The notes beneath the pieces are model-generated. The model searched no databases, had not been told where the DNA came from, and saw only the letters and a list, made by a program, of their open reading frames with translations. Made by a program: the position numbers and the translations under genes. From 67-14 sp020438345 (GTDB lineage: Bacteria > Actinomycetota > Thermoleophilia > Solirubrobacterales > 70-9): a stretch of DNA of 64,000 nucleotides. Shown here piece by piece: positions 31,874 through 41,600 of the stretch; the stretch's first letter is position 1; every line of letters begins with the position of its first letter. The stretch spans positions 1 through 64,000 of the forward strand of contig CALMSY010000014.1 in the NCBI GenBank assembly GCA_937872475.1. Direction: 5' to 3'.

Positions 31874-33315
31874 TTGCTTCTTGCCTCCTTGGTGGCCTGG
31901 CGTCGCTCATCGCGTTCGCGACGCTTGCGATCCGTGGGGGATTCGACGTACCTGACCTCGCCGATCAGATCGAACTGGGCGACACATTCGATATGCGGGG
32001 TCTGGGGGAACATGTCAACCGGTCTGACCCGGGTCAGACGGTAACCGGCCTCGACCAGCTGCGCCGCGTTCGGTGCCAGTGTGGTCGGATTGCATGAGAT
32101 GTAAACGATCCGGCGGGCTTCGCATTCGATCAACCGGCGCACGATCTTGGCCGAGAGCCCGGCCCGCGGCGGGTCGATTGTCACCACATCGGGCCGTCCC
32201 GCTTCCTCGATCAGAGGCCGCATTCCGGTCCGCGCGTTGGCAGCGACGAAGCGGGCGTTAGTGATGTTGTTCGCCTTTGCGTTGCGCTTCGCGTTCTCGA
32301 TCGCGTCCGGCACGATCTCGAGACCCCAGACCTGGCCGGCCTGCCCGGCCAAGCTGAGCCCGATCGTGCCGACTCCGCAGAACAGGTCGAAGAGCTTCTC
32401 CCTCCCGGTCAGGCCGGCATATTCGGCGGCGAGGCCGTAGAGCTTTTCGGCCATCTCGGTGTTGGTCTGGAAGAACGCGTCATGGGAAAGTTCGATGTCA
32501 AGGTCAAAGATCCGCTCGCGGAGGGTTTCTTCGCCGAGTACTCCAGTCGGCCCGGATGTGGAGCCGGATGGGCCGTCGATGATCGTGTGGAGATCGACCG
32601 GGGGTCGCGGGAAATTCGCCCTCGACGTGACCAGCCGGGTCTGGATCTGACCGGTCCGCCGGCCCTCGCGGACGACCAGGTTGCGTAGGGTGCCACGGTG
32701 ATCGCGGGGGTCATATGCGTTCAGACCTTCGGTCTTGGCCCAGGCGAGGACCTCATTTCGGGCCTGGTTGGTCGCCTCGGAGGAGAGGTGGCAGTCCTCG
32801 ATGTCAAGGACTTCATCCCAGCGGCCGCGAGGGTGGAAGCCGAGTACGAGCTCGCCGTCCTGCTCACCGAATGAATACTCGACCTTGTTGCGGTAGCGCC
32901 ACTGCTGATCGGCTCCGATAATCGGGTCGATGCTCAGGTCACCGAGCTTTCCGATCCGGGTCAAGGCATCGGCGACATGCTCCTCCTTGTAGGCGAGCTG
33001 TTGTTTGTAGCTCAACGCCTGCCAGGAAGCACCGGGGCAGGCTTCGTCCTGATGAATGTCAACGTCGGCAAGCCGGTCGCGAGAGGGAGTCACGACTTCC
33101 GTCGCGATTGCTTCTGCGTAACCCTTCTTCGACTTTGTGATCTCGGCCCGGACCGTGTCACCGGGCAGTCCGCCATTGACGAAGACCACATAACCGCCGG
33201 GTTTGGTGATCCCCCGGCCACCGTAGGCCAGGGTTTCGATCTCGCCTTCGAAGGTTTCGCCGCGACGCAGGCGGGTCGGCTGGCTGGTGGGGTTCGTGGG
33301 GTTCGTTGCAGACAT
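31870..33315 (-). CDS. TRAM-domain RNA (uracil-5)-methyltransferase, RlmD/TrmA family
   Basis: About 481 residues. The N-terminal TRAM domain (RRGETFEGEIETLAYGGRG) is followed by a central segment with one clear cysteine (DEACPGASW). SAM-binding motifs are DLFCGVGTIGLSLAG, a DPPRAGLS motif, and YISCNPTTLAPN with the catalytic cysteine. It probably makes m5U in rRNA or tRNA; which one cannot be told. ATG 33315 is chosen; ATG-like codons slightly upstream are possible. Divergent from argF with only about 47 bases between starts. Confidence 0.9.
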   Translation of the reverse strand: MSATNPTNPTSQPTRLRRGETFEGEIETLAYGGRGITKPGGYVVFVNGGLPGDTVRAEITKSKKGYAEAIATEVVTPSRDRLADVDIHQDEACPGASWQALSYKQQLAYKEEHVADALTRIGKLGDLSIDPIIGADQQWRYRNKVEYSFGEQDGELVLGFHPRGRWDEVLDIEDCHLSSEATNQARNEVLAWAKTEGLNAYDPRDHRGTLRNLVVREGRRTGQIQTRLVTSRANFPRPPVDLHTIIDGPSGSTSGPTGVLGEETLRERIFDLDIELSHDAFFQTNTEMAEKLYGLAAEYAGLTGREKLFDLFCGVGTIGLSLAGQAGQVWGLEIVPDAIENAKRNAKANNITNARFVAANARTGMRPLIEEAGRPDVVTIDPPRAGLSAKIVRRLIECEARRIVYISCNPTTLAPNAAQLVEAGYRLTRVRPVDMFPQTPHIECVAQFDLIGEVRYVESPTDRKRRERDERRQATKEARSK

Positions 33316-33362
33316 TGGACTCTCCACTATCTCAGGCGGAAAGCGGGCGTAGTATTCCCGTC

Positions 33363-34256
33363 TTGGCTGATTCGCGCCCCGGGCACTACATAGATGGCAG
33401 TGAAATCTCCGGTAAACGGCTGGTCAATCTGATCGACCGGGCCGAGGAACTGAAGGCGGGACGGCCGCTCGAAGGGGCATCCACCCTGACCGGCAGGTCG
33501 GTCGCCCTGATCTTCGAGAAGCCTTCTACCCGCACCCGGATTTCGTTCGAGGTTGGTGTGGCCGAGCTGGGCGGACATCCGGTCGTGTTGAGAGGCGACG
33601 AAATGCAGCTCTCCCGCGGAGAGTCAGTCGAGGACACAGCCCGGGTCCTTTCCCGTTTCGTCTCGGCGATCGTGATCCGGTCCGGGTCACATGAGAACGT
33701 GGTGACGCTCGGGGAGAACGCAAGCATCCCGGTGGTCAATGCCCTGACCCCGGCGTTCCATCCCTGTCAGGCCCTGGCTGACCTGCAGACCCTGAAGCAG
33801 CGGTTCGGTCGGTTGGACGGGTTGAAGGTGGCGTACGTTGGCGATGGCAACAACGTCGCCCGCTCCCTGGCAATCGCCGGGTCACTGGCCGGGGTGGAGG
33901 TCGTTATCGCAGCACCGGCCGGGTATCAGCTCGAGAGCGATGTTCCGGCCACTCTGACTGGCGATCCGATCGAGGCAGTGCGTGGTGCCGATGCGGTTTA
34001 CGGGGATGTCTGGGTCAGCATGGGTGACGAGGAAACTGCCGACCAGCGCCGCGCAGACCTGGCTCCCTACCGCATTGACGGACACCTGCTTTCCCATGCG
34101 AAGCACGAGACGATCGTGATGCATTGCCTGCCGGCCCATCCCGGCGAGGAGATCACCGCCGATGTTCTTTACGGCAGTCGTTCTGCGGTCTGGGATCAGG
34201 CGGAGAACCGCCTCCACGCCCAGAAAGCCCTGCTGGAATACCTGCTGGGTTCCTGA
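33363..34256 (+). CDS. argF: Ornithine carbamoyltransferase
   Basis: Forms citrulline from ornithine and carbamoyl phosphate. Carbamoyl-phosphate motif STRTR in FEKPSTRTRISFE, HPCQALADLQT, and ornithine-binding HCLPAHPGEEI. From TTG 33363 the protein is about 297 residues, near the family length. The frame extends upstream to 33306, which would overlap the divergent methyltransferase. No other arginine genes are nearby. Aspartate carbamoyltransferase is excluded by the HCLP motif. Confidence 0.93.
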   Translation: MADSRPGHYIDGSEISGKRLVNLIDRAEELKAGRPLEGASTLTGRSVALIFEKPSTRTRISFEVGVAELGGHPVVLRGDEMQLSRGESVEDTARVLSRFVSAIVIRSGSHENVVTLGENASIPVVNALTPAFHPCQALADLQTLKQRFGRLDGLKVAYVGDGNNVARSLAIAGSLAGVEVVIAAPAGYQLESDVPATLTGDPIEAVRGADAVYGDVWVSMGDEETADQRRADLAPYRIDGHLLSHAKHETIVMHCLPAHPGEEITADVLYGSRSAVWDQAENRLHAQKALLEYLLGS

Positions 34257-34321
34257 ACCGGGCGCCCCGGAAGGCACGGCACGCCGCGCTTTCCCGGCAA
34301 CTGAGAGAATGTCCGCCGCGT

Positions 34322-34393
34322 GGCCCCGTGGTGCAACGGTTAGCACGCCAGGTTTTCAACCTGGAAACGCGGGTTCGACTCCCGCCGGGGCTA
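34322..34393 (+). tRNA. tRNA-Glu (anticodon TTC)
   Basis: 72-nt cloverleaf. Acceptor stem GGCCCCG/CGGGGCT, D stem GTGC/GCAC, anticodon stem CCAGG/CCTGG around TTTTCAA (anticodon TTC), T arm GCGGG-TTCGACT-CCCGC, discriminator A. CCA is not encoded. It lies between argF and lgt. Confidence 0.97.
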
Positions 34394-34459
34394 CTCTGAA
34401 GCGTGAGCGGTGACATCCGGTCACCGGTTCACCGGCTCCGCATCGGTAGGGTCCGGATC

Positions 34460-35257
34460 GTGATTCCGGAGATCTCGATCGGCCCGCTGACCCTGCAGAC
34501 CTTCGGCTTGATGTTCGCGGCCTCTTTCATCGTCTCCGGCTTGATCGTCTACAAACGGCTTGGCGAGATCGGCAAGCCACCGGACTGGGCATATGAGATG
34601 GTCTTCGCGGCTTTGGCCGGCGGGCTGATCGGCGCGCGCCTCTATTTCCTGGTCGACAACTACGACACGGTCAAGGACGATCTGCTCGGCAATATTTTCA
34701 GCGGTTCCGGCCTTACCTGGTACGGAGGCGCTGTGGGCGGTGCGATCGGGGTGATCCTCTGGGCCTGGTGGCGCAGGTTCCTCAACCTCTGGTTGCTCGA
34801 CCTCGCGGCCCCGGCGCTCGCCGCCGGCTATGCGGTCGGACGGATCGGCTGCCAGCTCTCCGGCGACGGTGATTACGGGAAGCCCTGGGATGGTCCCTGG
34901 GCGATGAGTTACGAGGATGGCACGGTTCCGACCCCGCCCGGCGTGACCGTTCACCCGACCCCGATTTACGAAACCCTCGTCATGGGTTTCGGGGCTTTCC
35001 TGCTCTGGCATCTCCGGGACCGGTTCCGGCTCGGCGTCCTTTTCGCGATCTATCTGATCTATGCCGGAACCGAACGCTTCCTGGTCGAGTTTCTACGGAC
35101 CAACGTCGATGTCGCGCTGGGTCTCACCGCCGCCCAGCTTGAGTCACTGGCGATGATGCTCGCAGGCGGTATCTGGATCCTCGTAGTCAGGAACCGCTAT
35201 GGCACACTCGCCCGTCCGGCTGACCAGATGCCGGCCGCCGACGTCGGCAATTCCTGA
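34460..35257 (+). CDS. lgt: Prolipoprotein diacylglyceryl transferase
   Basis: Membrane enzyme that transfers diacylglycerol to the lipobox cysteine of prolipoproteins. About seven helices; GPLTLQTFGLMFA starts the fold. TWYGGAVGGAIG corresponds to the conserved HGG-type loop with Tyr/Gly variation. GRIGCQLSGDGDYGKP is the Lgt signature region (usually GRxGNxxNxE/G), followed by HPTPIYE and TERFLVEFLR. GTG 34460 gives a normal N terminus of 265 residues; GTG 34403 is an alternative but lies only ten bases after the tRNA gene. Confidence 0.92.
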   Translation: MIPEISIGPLTLQTFGLMFAASFIVSGLIVYKRLGEIGKPPDWAYEMVFAALAGGLIGARLYFLVDNYDTVKDDLLGNIFSGSGLTWYGGAVGGAIGVILWAWWRRFLNLWLLDLAAPALAAGYAVGRIGCQLSGDGDYGKPWDGPWAMSYEDGTVPTPPGVTVHPTPIYETLVMGFGAFLLWHLRDRFRLGVLFAIYLIYAGTERFLVEFLRTNVDVALGLTAAQLESLAMMLAGGIWILVVRNRYGTLARPADQMPAADVGNS

Positions 35258-35268
35258 CGACTTGAGGT

Positions 35269-37659
35269 TCAGCGTCTCTTCGGGGCGCCCTGGATCTTGA
35301 TCTTCGGCTTCACGACCAGACGGTTCGTCGCACCGTCGGTCATCGTGATGAAGATCTTCGGCACCGCGCGCTTGCCGCCCAGCAGGGCGGCGGCGACCAG
35401 TCGGCTCGGCCCGTTCCTGGCTGGCCGCAGCTTGATGGTGTTGGTCGAGCCGGCCTTTAGGGGTTGGGTGACGGGTTTGAAGGCTGCTTTGTGTTTGCCC
35501 TTCCTGACCGAACCCGAGAGGTTTGCGGTGAGGGCTTCGTTTGCCCTGATCTTGACGGCGACCACGATTGTTTTGCCCTTTTGCTTCTGAAGCTTTGCTG
35601 CGGTCACGACTGCGTCCACCTTGGTGTCCGGGCACAGGCCTGGGTTTGTCTCGCAGGTCGAGTCGACCCGTTCCTTGACCACCGTGAAGTTGCGCTCGGC
35701 CGGGGTGGCGTCGATGTTGCCGACCAGGTCGATAGCCCTCACCTGGAAGTTGTGGGCCCCCAGCGCGAGACCCGAGTATTCCTCGGGTGAGGTGCACGCT
35801 GCGAAGGCCTGCTCGTCTATGCGGCACTCAAAGGTGCCCGCCTCGTCCGACGAGAAGGTGAAACTGGCCGAGGTCGCGGTGACGTCACCCTGCGGGCCGG
35901 AATTGATCGCGGTCTCGGGGGGATCGGTCTCGTTGACCACGGTCCAGGTTCTTTCAGTCGGTGCCGTCTCGACCTGATCGAAGACGTCGGTCGCCCGTAC
36001 CCTGAAGGTGTGCTGTCCGAGGGACAGGTTGGTGTATTCCTGTGGCGAGTCACAGGGCAACCAGAAGTCGGTGCTGTCAAGTGAACACTCGAAGTACAGG
36101 TCGGGCTTATCGCCCGAGAAGGTGAAGCTCGCGTCCGCGGAGACCGTTTCACCGGTCGGCCCGCTTTCGATCGTCGAGTCCGGGTTGGTCCCGTCGTTGC
36201 GGTTGAAGACCGTGATGCCGTTGGATGATCCGGCGTACAGGCTGTCACCATCCGGAGAGACCGCAACGGCGCGAACCTGTGCCAGAGTGGAAAGTTCCGC
36301 ACAGTCAGTTACTTCGTCCGCCGCCCAGCAGCCTTCGAACGGTTTCTGGTCCAGGACCCCGGTATCGGGGTCCCGGTTGAGGACGACCAGGGCAGCCGGG
36401 ATCGAGCCTCCGTCGCTGAGCGAGCTGATGTAGACCGCTTCGTCGGTTGCTGTCACCCCGAAGAGCTTGTAAAGGCCAACTGCTTCCGTACAGCCGGTCA
36501 CACTTGCTACGGCGAAGCAGCCTGCGGCACCGGCTGGCCGGGTCAGTTCTCCGTTGACCGTGTTCCGGTCAAAAACGGTCACTGCCCCGGGGTCAGCGTC
36601 GGCGTCCGATGTCACGTACACGTTCTTTCCGTCCGGAGTAACTGAAATGTCAGTCACTTCCCCGAGCGTCGTCGTGGGAGTGCAGGCGCCCCCGGATCCG
36701 CTCTCGGTGAAGCATCCGGCGAGGCCGGCCTTCTGGGTGATCGTTCCGTCGGCGGCAACGTCGAAGACTGTCACCGAGTTGACGAGTGGACCGATAACCG
36801 AGACTGCGTAGAGGTTCTTGCCGTCGGCTGAAATCGTCAGCGCGGTGGGCATCAGATGGTTGCCGTCGGAGCAGCCGCTGTCGCCGTTGTCATTGACACA
36901 ACCTGCGGTTCCGGCCTTCTGGGTAAGCACCCCGTCCGAGGCCCGATCGAAGACGGCAATGCCGCCGGTGAAATGTCGTCCCGCCGTGTAGATGGTGTTG
37001 CCGTCGGGAGATATCGCTACGTCAGATGCCGTCGAGAGTCCTCTCGCGTTCAGGCAGCCAACCGTCGCGCCTTCGGTGACACATCCGTTCGGGGAGGCCT
37101 TCCTGGCCAACGGACCCTGCTGTCCGACTGGATCCAGCGGGGAATCGATCGCCAGGTAGTCGAACACCGTGACCGAGTGGGTCCGGCGGGCGCTGACATA
37201 GACCTGATTGTTGTCCGGTGAGATTGCGAGACCGTTCGGCGCCTGGAGGAAAGTCGCCTGGGATCCGCCCTGGCTGCAGTCGGGGACCAGGAAAGCCGAT
37301 CTACAGGCATTGATGCGCGGGTCGGCTGTGAGAGACCCTCGCGAAAGGCTGCGGTCGAACGTCGTGATCGAATCACCCTCCGTAGAGGCACTGAAGCTGT
37401 CGAAGCCGAGCACGAAGAGCCGCTTGTTGTCCGGGCTGACCTGCAGGGCCGCGACTCCGTTGCCGAGTCCGATGCCGTCGAGGCAGCCATTGGGGGTTCC
37501 GATGCCGTCGGTGCCATCTTCGGAAACACACCAGTCATTGCTGCCCCCAGGGGGGGAGATATCCCCTGGATCAGATGCCGAGGCGGTTCCTCCCAGCAAA
37601 GCGAAAGCCACGATAAATACGGCAATTCCCGGAATCCCGCTCAAACCCCTGACCTTCAT
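35269..37659 (-). CDS. Secreted seven-bladed beta-propeller with two Ig-like domains and basic C-terminal domain
   Basis: 796 residues. Signal peptide 1-28, then seven propeller units of the 6-phosphogluconolactonase/YVTN type, each with a phrase such as VAISPDGNTIYTAG. Each unit also carries a short cysteine pair (for example NGCVTEGATVGC, AGCVNDNGDSGC, AGCFAVASVTGC), suggesting a disulfide per blade. Two tandem Ig-like modules of about 85 residues follow (about 500-680), with FECSLD/FECRID and SPQEY/SPEEY. The last about 110 residues are Lys/Arg-rich and end GAPKRR. Probably an exported binding or adhesion protein; no catalytic residues are evident. ATG 37659 with GGGGGAAGG upstream. Confidence 0.8.
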   Translation of the reverse strand: MKVRGLSGIPGIAVFIVAFALLGGTASASDPGDISPPGGSNDWCVSEDGTDGIGTPNGCLDGIGLGNGVAALQVSPDNKRLFVLGFDSFSASTEGDSITTFDRSLSRGSLTADPRINACRSAFLVPDCSQGGSQATFLQAPNGLAISPDNNQVYVSARRTHSVTVFDYLAIDSPLDPVGQQGPLARKASPNGCVTEGATVGCLNARGLSTASDVAISPDGNTIYTAGRHFTGGIAVFDRASDGVLTQKAGTAGCVNDNGDSGCSDGNHLMPTALTISADGKNLYAVSVIGPLVNSVTVFDVAADGTITQKAGLAGCFTESGSGGACTPTTTLGEVTDISVTPDGKNVYVTSDADADPGAVTVFDRNTVNGELTRPAGAAGCFAVASVTGCTEAVGLYKLFGVTATDEAVYISSLSDGGSIPAALVVLNRDPDTGVLDQKPFEGCWAADEVTDCAELSTLAQVRAVAVSPDGDSLYAGSSNGITVFNRNDGTNPDSTIESGPTGETVSADASFTFSGDKPDLYFECSLDSTDFWLPCDSPQEYTNLSLGQHTFRVRATDVFDQVETAPTERTWTVVNETDPPETAINSGPQGDVTATSASFTFSSDEAGTFECRIDEQAFAACTSPEEYSGLALGAHNFQVRAIDLVGNIDATPAERNFTVVKERVDSTCETNPGLCPDTKVDAVVTAAKLQKQKGKTIVVAVKIRANEALTANLSGSVRKGKHKAAFKPVTQPLKAGSTNTIKLRPARNGPSRLVAAALLGGKRAVPKIFITMTDGATNRLVVKPKIKIQGAPKRR

Positions 37660-37779
37660 GCCTTCCCCCAGTCTGATCCGATCTTGAACCGGCTCAAGAT
37701 CGCTTGTTGAGCGATCCTCGCACGAAGGGCGGCAGGCTGCAAGCGAATTTCATGCGCCTCAAGTAATAATCCCCGCTCC

Positions 37780-37852
37780 GGGCGGTTAGCTCAGTTGGTA
37801 GAGCGCCTGCTTTACACGCAGGATGCCGGGGGTTCAAGTCCCTCACCGCCCA
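37780..37852 (+). tRNA. tRNA-Val (anticodon TAC)
   Basis: 73-nt cloverleaf. Acceptor GGGCGGT/ACCGCCC, D stem GCTC/GAGC, anticodon stem CCTGC/GCAGG with loop TTTACAC (anticodon TAC), T arm GGGGG-TTCAAGT-CCCTC, discriminator A, no encoded CCA. Confidence 0.97.
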
Positions 37853-38084
37853 CTCGGAGTCCTGGACCCAGAGAATCCGAGACAGTCCCCTTCCGATGCT
37901 TGCCATCGCGATGGAGCGAAGGCGCTCGCGATGCCCGATGCCCTGGTCGCAGCCACGGCCGGAGGGGCGGATGAGAGGATCCTCGTCGCCGAGCCATCGG
38001 TCTTGCCGGCGCAGCCCGACAATCAGGTCGCAAGTGGACCGCACCCGCGGAATAGATTGCTCGCCATCCAACTGCACTTCCCGG

Positions 38085-38438
38085 CTAGATCTTCGGGCAG
38101 TTGCCGGCGTATGACTTGTCGCTCTTGAAGTAGATGTCGATAACCGGGGCCCCGGTCGGGTCCTTCCGGAACTTGCCGTAGGCGAACTTCATCGGACCTG
38201 TCGTGAAGCTCACGTTCGCTTGCTTTCCTCCCCACTTGCCACCGCCTCCGGTCTGGACCGTGTACTTGTGGTCGCCTTTCAGCTTGAACCAGTAGCCGAG
38301 GGTGTAGCACTCGTAGGTGCCTTTGGGTGCTGCCGCGGTCGCGGGTTGGGCCGCCATCAAGAAGAGCGCCGTGGCGGTGAGGGTTACCACCAGCCGGACC
38401 GGCCAGCCAGGCTTGTGTTCACGCGAGGGTCCGGACAT
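38085..38438 (-). CDS. Small secreted protein of unknown function
   Basis: About 117 residues from ATG 38438. A basic n-region and hydrophobic helix (VRLVVTLTATALFLMAA) ending at ATAAAPKG form a signal peptide. The mature part is about 75 residues, rich in Gly, Lys and Tyr, with two cysteines (YECYTLGYWFKLKG near the start and GNCPK at the end) that could pair. No family recognised. It lies alone between tRNA-Val and the divergent repeat-protein gene. Confidence 0.6.
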   Translation of the reverse strand: MSGPSREHKPGWPVRLVVTLTATALFLMAAQPATAAAPKGTYECYTLGYWFKLKGDHKYTVQTGGGGKWGGKQANVSFTTGPMKFAYGKFRKDPTGAPVIDIYFKSDKSYAGNCPKI

Positions 38439-38679
38439 GCCTGTCACCGTCCAATCGGGTCGTTGGCTCCGGCGGAGCCACCGTTTCAACCTATCCGCGC
38501 TTCAATCGCTCTGCCAGGTGTTCGCGCGTTTCCTGCTCATGGCCGGACAGCCGGCACGGTCCATTCCCGGGTCGCTGGCTTGACGCGGGTGTGGCCTTCT
38601 GTGAGACTCGAATCACTTGGCTTCGAGCTGGTTTCGGGGGGAAGGGGGTTCGATTCATGCGATTGGGGGCGGCAGGCAG

Positions 38680-41600
38680 ATGACGGTTTCGATTCCACAG
38701 CTCGGGTTGTCCCGGCCGCGCCTGCTTGCCGTGTCCCTCGCAATGATCGTGACCGCACTCGCCCTGGTCGGCGGTCCCCAACCAGCCAGTGCGGCCGATC
38801 CGGGTGTCAACTGGATCCAACGCACTTCCGCCGCTGACAACGAATGGAACTCGATCACCTACGGCAACGGGGTATTTGTTGCTGTGTCAGGCACCGGTGT
38901 CGGCAACCGGGTGATGACCAGCCCGGACGGAATCACCTGGACCAGCCGCACCTCCGCCGCCAACAACTACTGGAATGAAGTCACCTTCGGCAACGGATTG
39001 TTCGTCGCCGTGTCCCAATCCGGCTCTGGCAACCGGGTGATGACCAGTCCCGACGGGATCAACTGGACCAGCCGTACCTCGGCCGCCGATCTGGTCTGGA
39101 CCTCGGTCACGTTCGGAAATGGCCTCTTTGTGGCGGTGGCAGCCAGCGGCGGCGGCAACCGGGTGATGACCAGTCCCGACGGGATCAACTGGACCATCCG
39201 GTCCTCGGCCGCTGACAACCAGTGGATTTCGGTCACCTACGGCGGTGGTTTGTTTGTCGCGGTCGCCCAGACGGGTTCCGGCAACCGGGTGATGACCAGC
39301 CCGGACGGAATCAATTGGACCAGCCGGACCACCGCCATTGACAACAACTGGGACTCGGTGGCTTACGGCAACGGGATCTTCGTCGCGACCGCTTTCACCG
39401 GTTCCGGCAACCGGGTGATGACCAGTCCCGACGGGATCAACTGGACGACCCGCACGTCGACCGCCGACAACGAATGGAATGCCGTCACCTATGGAGGTGG
39501 CCTGTTCGTCGCCGTATCCGGTTCGCCCGGTTCCGGCAACCGGGTGATGACCAGCCCGGACGGAATCACCTGGACCAGCCAGGCCTCGGCTGCCGACAAC
39601 AACTGGAACTCGGTGGTTTACGGCAACGGGATGTTCGTCGCCGTCTCCAGCACTGGTATCGGCAACCGGGTGATGACCTCGGGATCGATCGATTGGAGAA
39701 GTCGGACTTCCGCCGCAAGCCGGGAGTGGACTTCGGTCACCTATGGCAGCGGCCTGTTTGTGGCAGTTGCCTATAACGGCTCCGGGAACCGGGTGATGAC
39801 CAGTCCGGATGGCACCAACTGGACACCCCGGGAAGCCGCAACAGACAACAACTGGAATTCGGTCACCTACGGCAACGGACTCTTCGTAGCGGTGGCACAA
39901 TCCGGTTCGGGCGACCGGGTGATGACCAGCCCGGACGGAATCACCTGGACGGCCCGGGCCTCGGCGGCCGACTACCTCTGGACCTCGGTCACCTACGGAA
40001 ACGGACTGTTCGTAGCGGTGTCCATGGACGGTTCGGGCAACCGGGTGATGACCAGCCCCGATGGCATCAACTGGACCCTCCGCAGCACTCCCGTCAACAA
40101 CTCCTGGATCTCGGTGACTTTCGGCAACGGCCTGTTCGTGGCGGTCTCCTACGACGGTGCCGGCAACCGGGTGATGACCAGCCCTGACGGAGTCAACTGG
40201 ACCAGCAGGTCCTCGGCCGCCGACAACGCATGGTTATCGGTCACCTTCGGCGGGGGACTGTTCGTTGCTGTCTCTCTGGATGGCGCCGGGAACCGGGTGA
40301 TGACCAGCCCCGACGGGATCAACTGGACGAGCCGCAGCTCCGCCGCGAATCTCGGCTGGGCATCGGTCGCGTTCGGTGACGGACGGTTTGTCGCGGTTTC
40401 AACCGACGGCCCCGGAATCCGGGCGATGACCAGCCCGGACGGGATCAACTGGACGATTCAGGGTACGCCAGTCAACTATCAGTGGTTCTCGGTCACCTAC
40501 GGTGATGGTCTCTTCGTCGCCGTCGCGGGGACCGGCTCGGGCGACCAGGTGATGACTTCCGGAGCGACGCTTGAACCTCTGAACGTTGCGAGGGCAGGCA
40601 GCGGCTTCGGGACGGTGACCACAAATCCGCCGGCGATCGACTGCGGTCCGGCAACCTCGGCCTGTGAACGTGGTTTCGTTCCGGATTCCAACGTCACCGT
40701 CACTGCCACTCCCAACCCCGGTTCCGTTTTTACCGGGTTCTCCGGAGCCTGCTCTGGCACGGCTCCCTGCGAGTTGACCATGGACGGTGCGAAATCTGTT
40801 GTCGCAGAGTTCGAGCCGGAATTCGAAGTGGAATGGACCAGCCGGACCTCCGTTGCTGACAACCAGTGGTCATCCGTCGCTTATGGCAACGGACTGTTCG
40901 TAGCGGTGGCCCAGTCCGGTTCGGGAAACCGGGTGATGACCAGTCCCGACGGTGTCAACTGGGCAATCCGCAACACGCCTGTCAACAACTCCTGGATCTC
41001 GGTGGCTTTCGGCAACGGCCTGTTCGTGGCGGTCTCCTACGACGGTTCCGGCAACCGGGTGATGACCAGCCCTGACGGAATCAACTGGACCAGCAGGTCC
41101 CCGGCCGTTGACAACAGCTGGAACTCGGTCACTTTCGGCGAGGGACTGTTCGTCGCGGTCGCCACTTCCGGTTCCGGCAACCGGGTCATGACCAGTCCGG
41201 ATGGCATCAACTGGACAAGCCGGGCTTCCGCCGCCGACACGCTCTGGACTTCGGTCACCTATGGCAACGGGCAGTTCGTGGCGGTCTCGGGAGTCGGCAG
41301 TCAGGTGATGACCAGTCCGGACGGCATCAACTGGACACCTGGCAGTGCTGCCGCCGACAATTACTGGATCTCGGTCACCTTCGGCGAAGGACTCTTCGTT
41401 GCCGTTTCCTACACCGGCTCGGGCGACCGGGTGATGACCAGTCCGGACGGGATCAACTGGACCAGCCGGATTTCTGCCGCTGACCGACTCTGGACGTCGG
41501 TCACCTTCGGCGACGGGCTCTTCGTTGCCGTAGCGGAGAATGGCACTGGCAATCGGGTGATGACCAGCGTCGACGGGTTCAACTGGACGATCGGTAACTC

